From Paraburkholderia franconis (GTDB taxonomy: Bacteria > Pseudomonadota > Gammaproteobacteria > Burkholderiales > Burkholderiaceae), in contig NZ_WHNP01000023.1 of the NCBI RefSeq assembly GCF_009362735.1, forward strand, positions 1-64,000: DNA of 64,000 nucleotides, in the 5' to 3' direction. The position numbers and the translations under genes are program-made. The notes below the pieces were generated by a model, which saw only the letters and a list, made by a program, of their open reading frames with translations, was not told where the DNA came from and searched no databases. This document shows positions 40,811 through 49,153 of the stretch, in pieces (position 1 is the first letter of the stretch; each line of letters starts with the position of its first letter).

Positions 40811-40891
40811 GTCACTGGGCGTGCGGTTTCATGTGCGGCTCAGGTGCGACCACCGGCAATAAGATGATGGGCGTTTCGCCCATTTTTTTTT
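40811..40891 (+). ncRNA. Possible short leader RNA or sRNA upstream of rimP
   Basis: A transcript from the promoter at 40776-40804 ending at the terminator would be about 80 bases. It contains TGGGCG twice (about 40816-40821 and 40868-40873); the second copy forms the terminator stem, and the first could compete for the same partner, as in an attenuator. A short frame (GTG at 40821, 13 codons, ending TAA) lies inside. This is inference from sequence pattern only; no Rfam family is recognised. Confidence 0.4.
40867..40891 (+). terminator. Intrinsic terminator upstream of rimP
   Basis: ATGGGCG (40867-40873), loop TTT, CGCCCAT (40877-40883), then a run of nine T. It is a textbook terminator placed about 120 bases before rimP, so the rimP-nusA-infB transcript must either start after it or read through. 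Confidence 0.85.
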
Positions 40892-41009
40892 GCCGCTCAG
40901 TTTTTACGTGGATCGGCATCTCGGGTAGCACGAACGTGCGCCGGCTTGGCGCGCAGCCCGCGGGTGTATCGCAAAGGCTTGCAGCGCGAACATCTTAGAG
41001 GGCAGCACT

Positions 41010-41468
41010 GTGCAACTGACGGAACTGATTGAAACCACGGTCGTGGGCCTCGGCTACGAGCTCGTCGATCTCGAGCGCACCGGGCGCGGCATGCTGTGCG
41101 TGTATATCGACCAGCCCGCTGGCATCGCGATCGAAGACTGCGAAAAAGTTACCCGTCAGCTCCAGCACGTTCTGACGGTCGAAAATATCGATTACGAGCG
41201 GCTTGAAGTATCGTCGCCGGGTCTCGACCGCCCGCTGAAGAAACTGGCGGACTTCGAACGCTTCGCGGGCAGCGAGGCGGTCATCACATTGAAAAAACCA
41301 TTGGACGGACGGAAATCGTACCGGGGCACCTTGCATGCACCCGAAGGCGAAACGATCGGTCTGGAATTTGAAGGGAAGGAAGGCGCCGCGATGCTGGATT
41401 TCACGCTCGCGGATATCGACAAGGCACGCCTCGTTCCGAAAGTTGACTTTAGGAGCCGCAAACAATGA
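41010..41468 (+). CDS. rimP: Ribosome maturation factor RimP
   Basis: The protein has 152 residues (E. coli 150). The N-terminal domain has QLTELIETTVVGLGYELVDL and RTGRGMLCVYIDQPAGIAIE with DCEKVTRQLQHVL, then LEVSSPGLDRPLKKLADFER, the family signature. The C-terminal SH3-like domain is KPLDGRKSYRGTL...DIDKARLVPKVDF. It assists assembly of the 30S subunit. The start is GTG 41010, with GAGGG upstream. The stop overlaps the nusA ATG by four bases (ATGA), so the two are translationally coupled. Confidence 0.95.
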   Translation: MQLTELIETTVVGLGYELVDLERTGRGMLCVYIDQPAGIAIEDCEKVTRQLQHVLTVENIDYERLEVSSPGLDRPLKKLADFERFAGSEAVITLKKPLDGRKSYRGTLHAPEGETIGLEFEGKEGAAMLDFTLADIDKARLVPKVDFRSRKQ

Positions 41469-42940
41469 GTCGCGAAGTGTTGATGCTGGTGGATGCGCTG
41501 GCACGCGAAAAAAATGTCGACAAGGACGTGGTTTTTGCCGCGCTCGAGGCAGCGCTCGCGTCTGCATCCAAGAAACTCTTCGACGAAGACGCGGACATCC
41601 GCGTCCATATCGACCGTGAAAGCGGCGAGCACGAGACGTACCGTCGCTGGAAAGTCGTGCCTGACGAAGCGGGCCTGCAGGAGCCGGATCAGGAAATCCT
41701 GTTGTTCGAAGCGCGCGAGCAGAAGCCCGACGCGGAGATCGACGACTTCCTGGAAGAACCCGTGCCGTCGATCGAGTTCGGCCGGATCGGCGCGCAGGCC
41801 GCCAAGCAGGTGATCCTGCAGAAGGTGCGCGACGCGGAGCGCGAGCAGATCCTGAACGACTTCCTCGAGCGCGGCGAAAACATCATGACGGGCACCGTCA
41901 AGCGTCTCGACAAAGGCAACTTCATCGTCGAATCGGGCCGCGTCGAAGCGCTGCTGCGCCGCGACCAGCTGATTCCGAAGGAAAACCTGCGTATCGGCGA
42001 CCGCGTGCGCGCCTATATCGCGAAGGTCGACCGCACCGCGCGCGGCCCGCAGATCGAACTGTCGCGCACGGCGCCCGAGTTCCTGATGAAGCTCTTCGAA
42101 ATGGAAGTGCCGGAAATCGAGCAGGGCCTGCTGGAAATCAAGGCGGCGGCACGCGATCCCGGCGTGCGCGCAAAGATCGGCGTCGTCGCTTACGACAAGC
42201 GCATCGATCCCATCGGCACCTGCGTCGGCATTCGCGGCTCGCGCGTGCAGGCCGTGCGTAACGAGCTCGGTGGCGAAAACGTCGACATCGTGCTATGGTC
42301 GGAAGATCCCGCCCAGTTTGTGATCGGCGCGCTCGCGCCGGCAGCCGTCCAGTCGATCGTCGTCGATGAAGAAAAGCATTCGATGGACGTCGTCGTCGAC
42401 GAGAACGAACTGGCCGTCGCTATCGGCCGCAGCGGCCAGAACGTGCGTCTTGCCAGCGAGCTCACCGGCTGGCAGATCAACATCATGACGCCGGACGAGT
42501 CTGCGCAAAAGCAGAACCAGGAACGGGGCGTACTGCGCGACCTGTTCATGGCTCGTCTCGATGTCGACGAGGAAGTCGCCGACATTCTGATCGACGAAGG
42601 TTTCACGAGTCTCGAAGAGATTGCGTATGTGCCGCTCAACGAGATGCTCGAAATCGAAGCATTCGACGAAGATACGGTTCACGAACTGCGTAATCGTGCT
42701 CGTGACGCACTGCTGACGATGGCGATTGCGAACGAGGAGAAGGTCGAAGGTGTTGCGCTCGACCTTAAGAGCCTGGAAGGCATGGATGCCGATCTGCTCG
42801 CGAAGCTGGCTGAACATCAGATCCAGACGCGCGACGAACTGGCAGAACTGGCTGTCGACGAGCTGGTCGAGATGACGGGGATGAATGAGGACGCCGCGAA
42901 GGCGTTGATCATGAAGGCCCGTGAACACTGGTTTCAATGA
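41465..42940 (+). CDS. nusA: Transcription termination/antitermination factor NusA
   Basis: The protein has 491 residues (E. coli 495). The N-terminal RNA-polymerase-binding domain (MSREVLMLVDALAREKNVDK) is followed by an S1 domain (GTVKRLDKGNFIVESGRVEA), KH1 and KH2 (GTCVGIRGSRVQAVRNELGG, ENELAVAIGRSGQNVRLASE) and two C-terminal acidic AR repeats (about 360-491), as in gammaproteobacteria. It binds RNA polymerase and RNA and acts in pausing, termination and antitermination. It sits in the classical rimP-nusA-infB operon and begins inside the rimP stop codon. Confidence 0.97.
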   Translation: MSREVLMLVDALAREKNVDKDVVFAALEAALASASKKLFDEDADIRVHIDRESGEHETYRRWKVVPDEAGLQEPDQEILLFEAREQKPDAEIDDFLEEPVPSIEFGRIGAQAAKQVILQKVRDAEREQILNDFLERGENIMTGTVKRLDKGNFIVESGRVEALLRRDQLIPKENLRIGDRVRAYIAKVDRTARGPQIELSRTAPEFLMKLFEMEVPEIEQGLLEIKAAARDPGVRAKIGVVAYDKRIDPIGTCVGIRGSRVQAVRNELGGENVDIVLWSEDPAQFVIGALAPAAVQSIVVDEEKHSMDVVVDENELAVAIGRSGQNVRLASELTGWQINIMTPDESAQKQNQERGVLRDLFMARLDVDEEVADILIDEGFTSLEEIAYVPLNEMLEIEAFDEDTVHELRNRARDALLTMAIANEEKVEGVALDLKSLEGMDADLLAKLAEHQIQTRDELAELAVDELVEMTGMNEDAAKALIMKAREHWFQ

Positions 42941-43036
42941 GATCCACGACCATGAACCACTGATCTGATCGCGGCCGCAAGGCCGCATGACCCGATGCTA
43001 ACCGCAAGGAATCGGTCCTTGCACTAAGAGGAATGA

Positions 43037-45925
43037 ATGGCGAGTAACAACGTAGCCCAATTTGCCGCGGAACTGAAAATGCCTGCAGGCGTGCTGCTCG
43101 AGCAGCTGCAGGCGGCGGGCGTCCAGAAAGCGAGTGAAGACGATGCCTTGTCCGAGACGGACAAGGCGCGTCTGCTCGACCACTTGCGCAGGTCGCACGG
43201 CTCGAACGATGCTGACAAGCGCAAGATCACGCTGACGCGCCGGCATACGTCGGAAATCAAACAGTCCGACGCCACGGGTAAAGCTCGCACCATTCAGGTC
43301 GAAGTGCGCAAGAAGCGCACGTTCGTCCGCCGCGATGAAGCGGCCGAACAGGCGGAAGTAGCGGGCAACGGTCAGGAAGCGGAAGATCTCGAACTGCAGC
43401 GTCGCGAGGAAGAAGCGCGTCACGCGGCGGAGCTGCTCGAAAAGCAGGCTCTGGAGCTGAAGGAGCGCCAGGAGCGTCTCGCGCTCGAAGAAGCCGAGCG
43501 TCAGGAACGCGAACAGGCGGCCGAGGCGGAGCGTCGCCGTGCCGAAGACGAAGCGGCGAAGAAGCGCGCGGCGGCCATGGCCGAAGCGGCGGCTCGCGAG
43601 CAGGCCGAGCAGGAGCGCGCATCGCAGGACGAAGAGCGCGCGGCGGCGGAACGCGCTGCGCAGCGGGAAGCGGCGAAGAAGGCCGAAGACGCTGCACGCG
43701 AGCAGGCCGAGAAGGCGCGCCTCGAACAGGAAGAAATCGCGAAGCGCCGTGCGGCGGCTGAAGCCGAAGCGCGCGCGATCCGCGAAATGATGAGCACACC
43801 GCGCAAGGCGCAGGTGAAGGCGCCGGAACCGGCACCGAAGCCCGCCGAGCCGGCCAAGACCGCCGAAGCGAAGGGCACGCTGCACAAGCCGGCGCGTCCC
43901 GCTGGCGAAACGTCGGCGCGTCCGGCCGCGAAGAAGCCGGCGCCCGCAGCAGCGGCGCAACCGGCTGCGACTGCGCAGCCGGCGGGTCCCGCTGGCGACA
44001 AGAAGAAGGCGGGCGGCAAGGGCGGCACCTGGCAGGACGATGCAGCAAAGCGTCGCGGCATCAAGACGCGCGGTGACACCAGTGGCGGCGTCGATCGCGG
44101 CTGGCGCGGTGGTCCGAAGGGCCGTGGCAAGCATCAGGAAGCCACGACCTTCCAGGCGCCGACCGAGCCGATCGTGCGTGAAGTGCACGTGCCGGAAACC
44201 ATCACGGTTGCCGACCTCGCTCACAAGATGTCGGTGAAGGCTTCGGAAGTCATCAAGGTGATGATGAAGCTCGGCCAGATGGTCACGATCAACCAGATGC
44301 TGGACCAGGAAACGGCGATGATCGTCGTCGAGGAACTGGGCCACCATGCCGTCGCGGCGAAGCTGGACGATCCGGAAGCGATGCTGATCGAAGGCGATGC
44401 CTCGGACGCGCCGCAACTGCCGCGTCCTCCCGTCGTCACGGTCATGGGTCACGTCGACCACGGCAAGACCTCGCTGCTCGACTACATCCGTCGCGCGAAG
44501 GTCGCGGCGGGCGAAGCGGGCGGCATTACGCAGCACATCGGCGCGTATCACGTCGAAACGCCGCGCGGCGTCATTACGTTCCTCGATACGCCGGGTCACG
44601 AAGCGTTCACGGCCATGCGTGCGCGCGGTGCGAAGGCAACCGACATCGTGATTCTCGTCGTCGCAGCCGATGACGGCGTGATGCCGCAGACGAAGGAAGC
44701 GATCTCGCACGCGAAGGCGGGCGGCGTGCCCCTCGTCGTCGCGATCAACAAGATCGACAAGCCGGAAGCGAATCCGGAACGCGTGAAGCAGGAACTCGTC
44801 GCGGAAGGCGTGGTGCCGGAAGAATACGGCGGCGATTCGCCGTTCGTGCCGGTGTCGGCGAAGACGGGCGCGGGCATCGACGATCTGCTCGAAAACGTGC
44901 TGCTGCAAGCCGAAGTGCTGGAACTGAAGGCGCCTGTCGAAGCACCGGCGAAGGGTCTCGTGATCGAAGCGAAGCTCGACAAGGGTAAGGGGCCTGTTGC
45001 AACGATCCTCGTCCAGTCGGGTACGCTCAATCGCGGCGATGTCGTGCTGGCAGGCAGCGCCTACGGCCGCGTGCGCGCGATGCTCGACGAAACCAGCAAG
45101 CCGACCAAGACGGCGGGTCCGTCGATCCCGGTGGAAATCCAGGGTCTGTCGGAAGTGCCGGCGGCGGGCGAAGAAGTCATCGTCATGCCGGACGACCGCA
45201 AGGCTCGCGAAATCGCGCTGTTCCGTCAGGGCAAGTTCCGCGACGTGAAGCTCGCGAAGCAGCAGGCCGCGAAGCTCGAAAACATGCTCGAGCAGATGGG
45301 CGAAGGCGAAGTGCAGCATCTGCCCCTCATCGTCAAGGCCGACGTGCAGGGTTCGCAGGAAGCACTGGTGCAGGCGCTGCTCAAGCTGTCGACGGACGAA
45401 GTGCGCGTGCAGATCGTGCACGGCGCGGTCGGCGGCATCAGCGAATCGGACGTCAACCTGGCGACGGCGTCGAAGGCGGTCATCATCGGCTTCAACACCC
45501 GCGCAGACGCGCAGGCTCGCAAGCTGGCGGAGACCAACGGCATCGACATCCGCTACTACAACATCATCTACGACGCAGTGGATGAGGTGAAGGCGGCGAT
45601 GTCGGGCATGCTGGCACCGGAGAAGCGCGAAGTCGTCACCGGCATGGTCGAAGTCCGCCAGGTCTTCAAGGTGCCGAAGGTCGGCTCGGTGGCGGGCTGT
45701 ATGGTCACGGACGGTGTGGTCAAGCGTACGTCGTCGGTGCGCGTGCTGCGCAACAACGTCGTGATCCACACGGGCGAGCTCGATTCGCTCAAGCGCTTCA
45801 AGGACGACGTCAAGGAAGTGCGCCAGGGCTTCGAATGCGGTATGTCGGTCAAGAACTTCAACGACATCCAGGAAGGCGACCAGTTCGAAGTCTTCGAAGT
45901 CACAGAAGTCGCGCGTACGCTGTAA
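43037..45925 (+). CDS. infB: Translation initiation factor IF-2
   Basis: The protein has 962 residues (E. coli 890). An N-terminal IF2-N domain (ASNNVAQFAAELKMPAGVLL, residues 1-55) is followed by a long charged, Ala/Glu/Arg-rich linker (about 100-330, predicted coiled coil), a second IF2-N module (HVPETITVADLAHKMSVKAS), the GTPase domain with G1 VTVMGHVDHGKTSLLDYIR, G3 FLDTPGHEAF and G4 AINKIDKP, and C-terminal domains that bind fMet-tRNA. AGAGGAATGA precedes ATG 43037. It lies 96 bases after nusA; a terminator-like hairpin follows, before rbfA. Confidence 0.97.
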   Translation: MASNNVAQFAAELKMPAGVLLEQLQAAGVQKASEDDALSETDKARLLDHLRRSHGSNDADKRKITLTRRHTSEIKQSDATGKARTIQVEVRKKRTFVRRDEAAEQAEVAGNGQEAEDLELQRREEEARHAAELLEKQALELKERQERLALEEAERQEREQAAEAERRRAEDEAAKKRAAAMAEAAAREQAEQERASQDEERAAAERAAQREAAKKAEDAAREQAEKARLEQEEIAKRRAAAEAEARAIREMMSTPRKAQVKAPEPAPKPAEPAKTAEAKGTLHKPARPAGETSARPAAKKPAPAAAAQPAATAQPAGPAGDKKKAGGKGGTWQDDAAKRRGIKTRGDTSGGVDRGWRGGPKGRGKHQEATTFQAPTEPIVREVHVPETITVADLAHKMSVKASEVIKVMMKLGQMVTINQMLDQETAMIVVEELGHHAVAAKLDDPEAMLIEGDASDAPQLPRPPVVTVMGHVDHGKTSLLDYIRRAKVAAGEAGGITQHIGAYHVETPRGVITFLDTPGHEAFTAMRARGAKATDIVILVVAADDGVMPQTKEAISHAKAGGVPLVVAINKIDKPEANPERVKQELVAEGVVPEEYGGDSPFVPVSAKTGAGIDDLLENVLLQAEVLELKAPVEAPAKGLVIEAKLDKGKGPVATILVQSGTLNRGDVVLAGSAYGRVRAMLDETSKPTKTAGPSIPVEIQGLSEVPAAGEEVIVMPDDRKAREIALFRQGKFRDVKLAKQQAAKLENMLEQMGEGEVQHLPLIVKADVQGSQEALVQALLKLSTDEVRVQIVHGAVGGISESDVNLATASKAVIIGFNTRADAQARKLAETNGIDIRYYNIIYDAVDEVKAAMSGMLAPEKREVVTGMVEVRQVFKVPKVGSVAGCMVTDGVVKRTSSVRVLRNNVVIHTGELDSLKRFKDDVKEVRQGFECGMSVKNFNDIQEGDQFEVFEVTEVARTL

Positions 45926-45945
45926 TTCAGGCGTCGAGCGCATGA

Positions 45946-45990
45946 GGGGCGGGGCGGGCGCTTGAGCCCAATCCCGCCCCTTTGTTTTTG
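45946..45990 (+). terminator. Terminator-like hairpin between infB and rbfA
   Basis: GGGGCGGG (45946-45953) pairs with CCCGCCCC (45973-45980), followed by TTTGTTTTTG. It lies 20 bases after the infB stop. Partial readthrough into rbfA-truB is likely since no strong promoter is evident in the 93 bases that remain. Confidence 0.72.
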
Positions 45991-46082
45991 TATCGACTGT
46001 TTTGTTGTCGTGTTTGCGTTGGAGTCCGTGGCTCGTTGCCGCCGAATGCGCGAACACACTGCCACCGGATCACGGATTCACC

Positions 46083-46448
46083 ATGCCTAAGAAACGTACT
46101 TCTCCCAACCGCAACGTGCAGCTCGCCGATCAGATTCAGCGCGACCTGTCCGAACTGATTCGCGAGGTCAAAGACCCGCGCATCGGTATCGTCACTTTTC
46201 AGAGCGTCGAGCTGACGCCTGACTATGCGCACGCGAAGGTCTACTTCACGACGCTGACGGGCGATCCGCACCAGACGCAGGACGCGCTCAATCACGCGGC
46301 GGGTCATCTGCACAACCTGTTGTTCAAGCGGCTGCATATCCACACGGTGCCGACGCTGCATTTCCATTACGACAAGACGATCGAGCGCGCGGTTGAGATG
46401 TCGCGTCTGATCGACGAGGCGAACGCCACGCGCGCGAAAGACGACTGA
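46083..46448 (+). CDS. rbfA: Ribosome-binding factor A
   Basis: The protein has 121 residues (E. coli 133). It starts MPKKRTSPNRNVQLADQIQR, then DLSELIREVKDPRIGIVTFQ, the RbfA signature, then VELTPDYAHAKVYFTTL and HNLLFKRLHIHTVPTLHFHY. It is a KH-type protein that binds the 30S subunit during 16S rRNA 5'-end maturation. The start is ATG 46083. The frame upstream to 46002 has no support. It is followed 23 bases later by truB, forming the conserved infB-rbfA-truB order. Confidence 0.95.
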   Translation: MPKKRTSPNRNVQLADQIQRDLSELIREVKDPRIGIVTFQSVELTPDYAHAKVYFTTLTGDPHQTQDALNHAAGHLHNLLFKRLHIHTVPTLHFHYDKTIERAVEMSRLIDEANATRAKDD

Positions 46449-46471
46449 TCGAAGTCGAGGCAAGCGCGCAT

Positions 46472-47401
46472 ATGACTCAGAATCCACGTCCCAAGGTGCC
46501 GCGCCGCGCGCTCGATGGCGTGTTGCTGCTCGACAAGCCAGTCGGTCTGTCGAGCAACGACGCGCTGATTCGCGCGAAGCGTTTGTATCTCGCGAAGAAG
46601 GCAGGACACACAGGCACGCTTGACCCGCTCGCGTCGGGACTTTTGCCGCTTTGCTTCGGCGAAGCGACGAAGTTTTCGCAAGACCTGCTCGACGCGGACA
46701 AAACGTACGAAGCGACGATGCGCCTGGGCATACGCACGACGACGGGCGATGCGGAAGGCGAAGCGATCGAAACGCGCGACGTAGCGTGCGACCAGCCCGC
46801 CGTCGAGCGGGCGCTCGCGCAATTTCGCGGCGACATCGTGCAGGTGCCGCCGATGTATTCCGCGCTCAAGCGCGACGGCAAGCCGCTGTACGAGTATGCG
46901 CGCGCAGGGCAGACCGTCGAGCGCGAAGGGCGTCAGGTGACGATTCATGCGCTGGAACTCGTCGCGTGCGCGTTGCCCGATGTGACGTTTCGCGTGACGT
47001 GCAGCAAGGGCACCTATGTGCGCACGCTGGCCGAGGACCTCGGCGAAGCGCTCGGCTGTGGCGCGCATCTGGTGATGCTGCGGCGTACGGGCGTCGGCGT
47101 GCTGACGCTCGAGCATTCGGTCACGCTCGACGCGCTGTCAGACGCGACAGAAAGCGAGCGCGACGCGTGGCTGCAGCCTGTCGACGCGTTGCTTTCGACG
47201 TTTCCGTCGGTGCAGCTCGATGCGGAAGCGACGCGTCGTTTCATGCATGGCCAGCGCTTGCGGCTCGCGGACCTTTCCGTCGGCGACGATGTGCTGCAAG
47301 CCACCCGCACGCGCGTTTATGCGAGCGAAGGCAAATTGCTTGGCGTGGCGAGAGTGGGCGAGGGCGTGCTCGCGCCCGAGCGCCTGATCGTGACGGCCTA
47401 A
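46472..47401 (+). CDS. truB: tRNA pseudouridine(55) synthase TruB
   Basis: The protein has 309 residues (E. coli 314). DGVLLLDKPVGLSSNDALIR leads to the catalytic motif GHTGTLDPLASGLLPLCFGE with the active-site Asp at about residue 52, then YEATMRLGIRTTTGDAEGE and the RNA-contacting SKGTYVRTLAEDLGEALGCG with VMLRRTGVG. The C-terminal PUA-like domain is present. It makes pseudouridine at position 55 of tRNAs. The start is ATG 46472. It is followed by a strong terminator and is convergent with emrB. Confidence 0.96.
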   Translation: MTQNPRPKVPRRALDGVLLLDKPVGLSSNDALIRAKRLYLAKKAGHTGTLDPLASGLLPLCFGEATKFSQDLLDADKTYEATMRLGIRTTTGDAEGEAIETRDVACDQPAVERALAQFRGDIVQVPPMYSALKRDGKPLYEYARAGQTVEREGRQVTIHALELVACALPDVTFRVTCSKGTYVRTLAEDLGEALGCGAHLVMLRRTGVGVLTLEHSVTLDALSDATESERDAWLQPVDALLSTFPSVQLDAEATRRFMHGQRLRLADLSVGDDVLQATRTRVYASEGKLLGVARVGEGVLAPERLIVTA

Positions 47402-47453
47402 TAACGGCGTGACGGCAGCAAGACCCGCTAACAGACAAATCTGCACAAGAAGC

Positions 47454-47492
47454 AAAAAAGGCGGACCGCAATCGTGCGGTACCGCCTTTTTT
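47454..47492. terminator. Bidirectional terminator between truB and emrB
   Basis: GGCGG-A-CCGCA and TGCGG-T-ACCGCC arms (47460-47470 and 47475-47486) are flanked by six A on the left and six T on the right, so the hairpin ends transcripts on both strands. Confidence 0.9.
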
Positions 47493-47549
47493 CTTGCCGA
47501 CTGATTGTTGCCCCGACGAATCAGGGCGTCAGTCGGCCAACTGCAGAAA

Positions 47550-49115
47550 TCAATGCGCCGCGGAAGCCGCTGCGCTTGCGTCGCCGCCGGCCGCGCGCTC
47601 GGGGCGCGTGACCCAGATCAGCGCGATCAGCGCGACGAAAATTCCCGCCGACACATAGAACAGATCGTTCACGCCGAGTTGCGCGGCCTGCTGCGTCGTC
47701 ATCGAGTTGAAGAGCCCGTACGCTTGCGCCTGGTTCAACCCGACGCCGCCCATCTGCGTGATCGACTGGTCGAACACCGGGTTGTACGCGTTCGCGCGCT
47801 CGGTCAGTTGCGCGTGATGCAGGATCGAGCGATGGTCCCACGCGGTTTCGAAGATCGACGTGCCGATGCCGCCGCACATGATCCGCACGAAATTCGACAG
47901 ACCGGAGGCCGCCGGAATCCGTTGGCCGGGCAGGCCCGACAGCGTGATCGAGACGAGCGGGATGAAGAAGCCCGCCATGCCAATGCCCTGAATCAGCGTC
48001 GGCAGCATCAGCGAGTAGGTGTCGACGCCCGTCGTGTAGCGCGAGCGCATCCAGAAGCACAGCGCGAACACGAGAAACGAGGCCGTCGAGATATAGCGCG
48101 GATCGGTGCGCGGCAGGATCTTGCCCGTCAGCGGCGACAAGAGGATTGCAAACACGCCGACGGGCGCCATCACGAGGCCGGCGTCCGTCGCCGTGTAGCC
48201 GATGTCGGTTTGCAGCCAGAGCGGCAGCAGCACGAGATTGCCGAAGTACAGGCCGTAGCCGATCGCGAGCGCCACCGTGCCGCCTGTGAAATTGCGCAGC
48301 TTGAAGAGCGACAGGTCGACGACGGGATGCTTGTCCGTCAGCTCCCACACGATGAAGAACGCCAGCGCGATCACCGCGGTGAGCGCGAGCACGACGATCG
48401 TCGTCGACGAGAACCAGTCGAGGTCCTTGCCCTTGTCGAGCATGACCTGCAGCGAACCGACCCACGTGATCAGCAGCACGAGCCCGACGATGTCGATCGG
48501 CGCTTTCTTGATGACGGAATCGCGGTTGCGGAAGATCGCCCACGTCGCGGCCGCGGCGATGATGCCGACGGGGATGTTCACGTAGAAAATCCACGGCCAC
48601 GAGATGTTGTCCGAGATCCAGCCGCCGAGAATCGGACCGGCGACGGGCGCGATCAGCGTCGTCATCGCCCACATCGAGAGCGCCATCGGCGCTTTCGCGC
48701 GCGGATAGCTTGCGAGCAGCAGCGTTTGCGACAGCGGAATCATCGGACCGGCGACGGCGCCCTGCAGCACGCGCGACGCGAGCAGGAACGGCAGATTCGG
48801 CGAGAGGCCGCACATCCACGACGAGATCACGAACAGCACGATCGACGCCATGAAGAGCCGCACCTGGCCGATGCGGTCCGTGAGCCAGCCCGTCAGCGGC
48901 ACGGAGATCGCGTTCGCGACCGCGAACGACGTGATCACCCACGTGCCCTGATCGGCCGACACGCCGAGGTCGCCGGAAATGGACGGGATCGAGACGTTCG
49001 CGATCGACGTGTCCAGCACATTCATGAAAACGGCGAGCGACACCGCGATGGTGCCGATCACCAGTTGCGCGCCCTCGAGCGGCGGATGAGGGACGTGCGC
49101 TTGAGCCTGAGCCAT
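47550..49115 (-). CDS. emrB: DHA2-family (EmrB/QacA) multidrug MFS transporter
   Basis: The protein has 521 residues and 14 membrane helices. Motifs of the DHA2 family: FMNVLDTSIANVSIPSISGD (motif D1), PLTGWLTDRIGQVRLF (motif A), LQGAVAGPMIPLSQTLLL, and APVAGPILGGWI (antiporter motif C). It uses the proton gradient to drive drug export together with EmrA and an outer-membrane channel, across both membranes. It is the last gene of a minus-strand operon marR-OMF-emrA-emrB; the gap to emrA is 38 bases. The drug specificity cannot be told. Confidence 0.94.
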   Translation of the reverse strand: MAQAQAHVPHPPLEGAQLVIGTIAVSLAVFMNVLDTSIANVSIPSISGDLGVSADQGTWVITSFAVANAISVPLTGWLTDRIGQVRLFMASIVLFVISSWMCGLSPNLPFLLASRVLQGAVAGPMIPLSQTLLLASYPRAKAPMALSMWAMTTLIAPVAGPILGGWISDNISWPWIFYVNIPVGIIAAAATWAIFRNRDSVIKKAPIDIVGLVLLITWVGSLQVMLDKGKDLDWFSSTTIVVLALTAVIALAFFIVWELTDKHPVVDLSLFKLRNFTGGTVALAIGYGLYFGNLVLLPLWLQTDIGYTATDAGLVMAPVGVFAILLSPLTGKILPRTDPRYISTASFLVFALCFWMRSRYTTGVDTYSLMLPTLIQGIGMAGFFIPLVSITLSGLPGQRIPAASGLSNFVRIMCGGIGTSIFETAWDHRSILHHAQLTERANAYNPVFDQSITQMGGVGLNQAQAYGLFNSMTTQQAAQLGVNDLFYVSAGIFVALIALIWVTRPERAAGGDASAAASAAH

Positions 49116-49153
49116 CTATTGTTCGAACCTTGTTGAATGCGGACGGACGCCGC

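Larger units (their letters stand above)
40554..41009 (+). other. Region between rluB and rimP containing a short leader transcript unit
   Basis: These 456 bases hold a candidate promoter (40776-40804), about 55 bases of possible leader, and a strong terminator (40867-40891), followed by 118 bases to the rimP start. In E. coli a tRNA gene (metY) sits upstream of rimP; I find no tRNA here. Nothing else is recognised. Confidence 0.5.

Noticed and set aside
42998..46057. A 1019-codon minus-strand frame antisense to infB
   Set aside because: It is the mirror of infB, with Arg/Leu/Phe/His-rich composition and no motif; the plus-strand gene is unambiguous.
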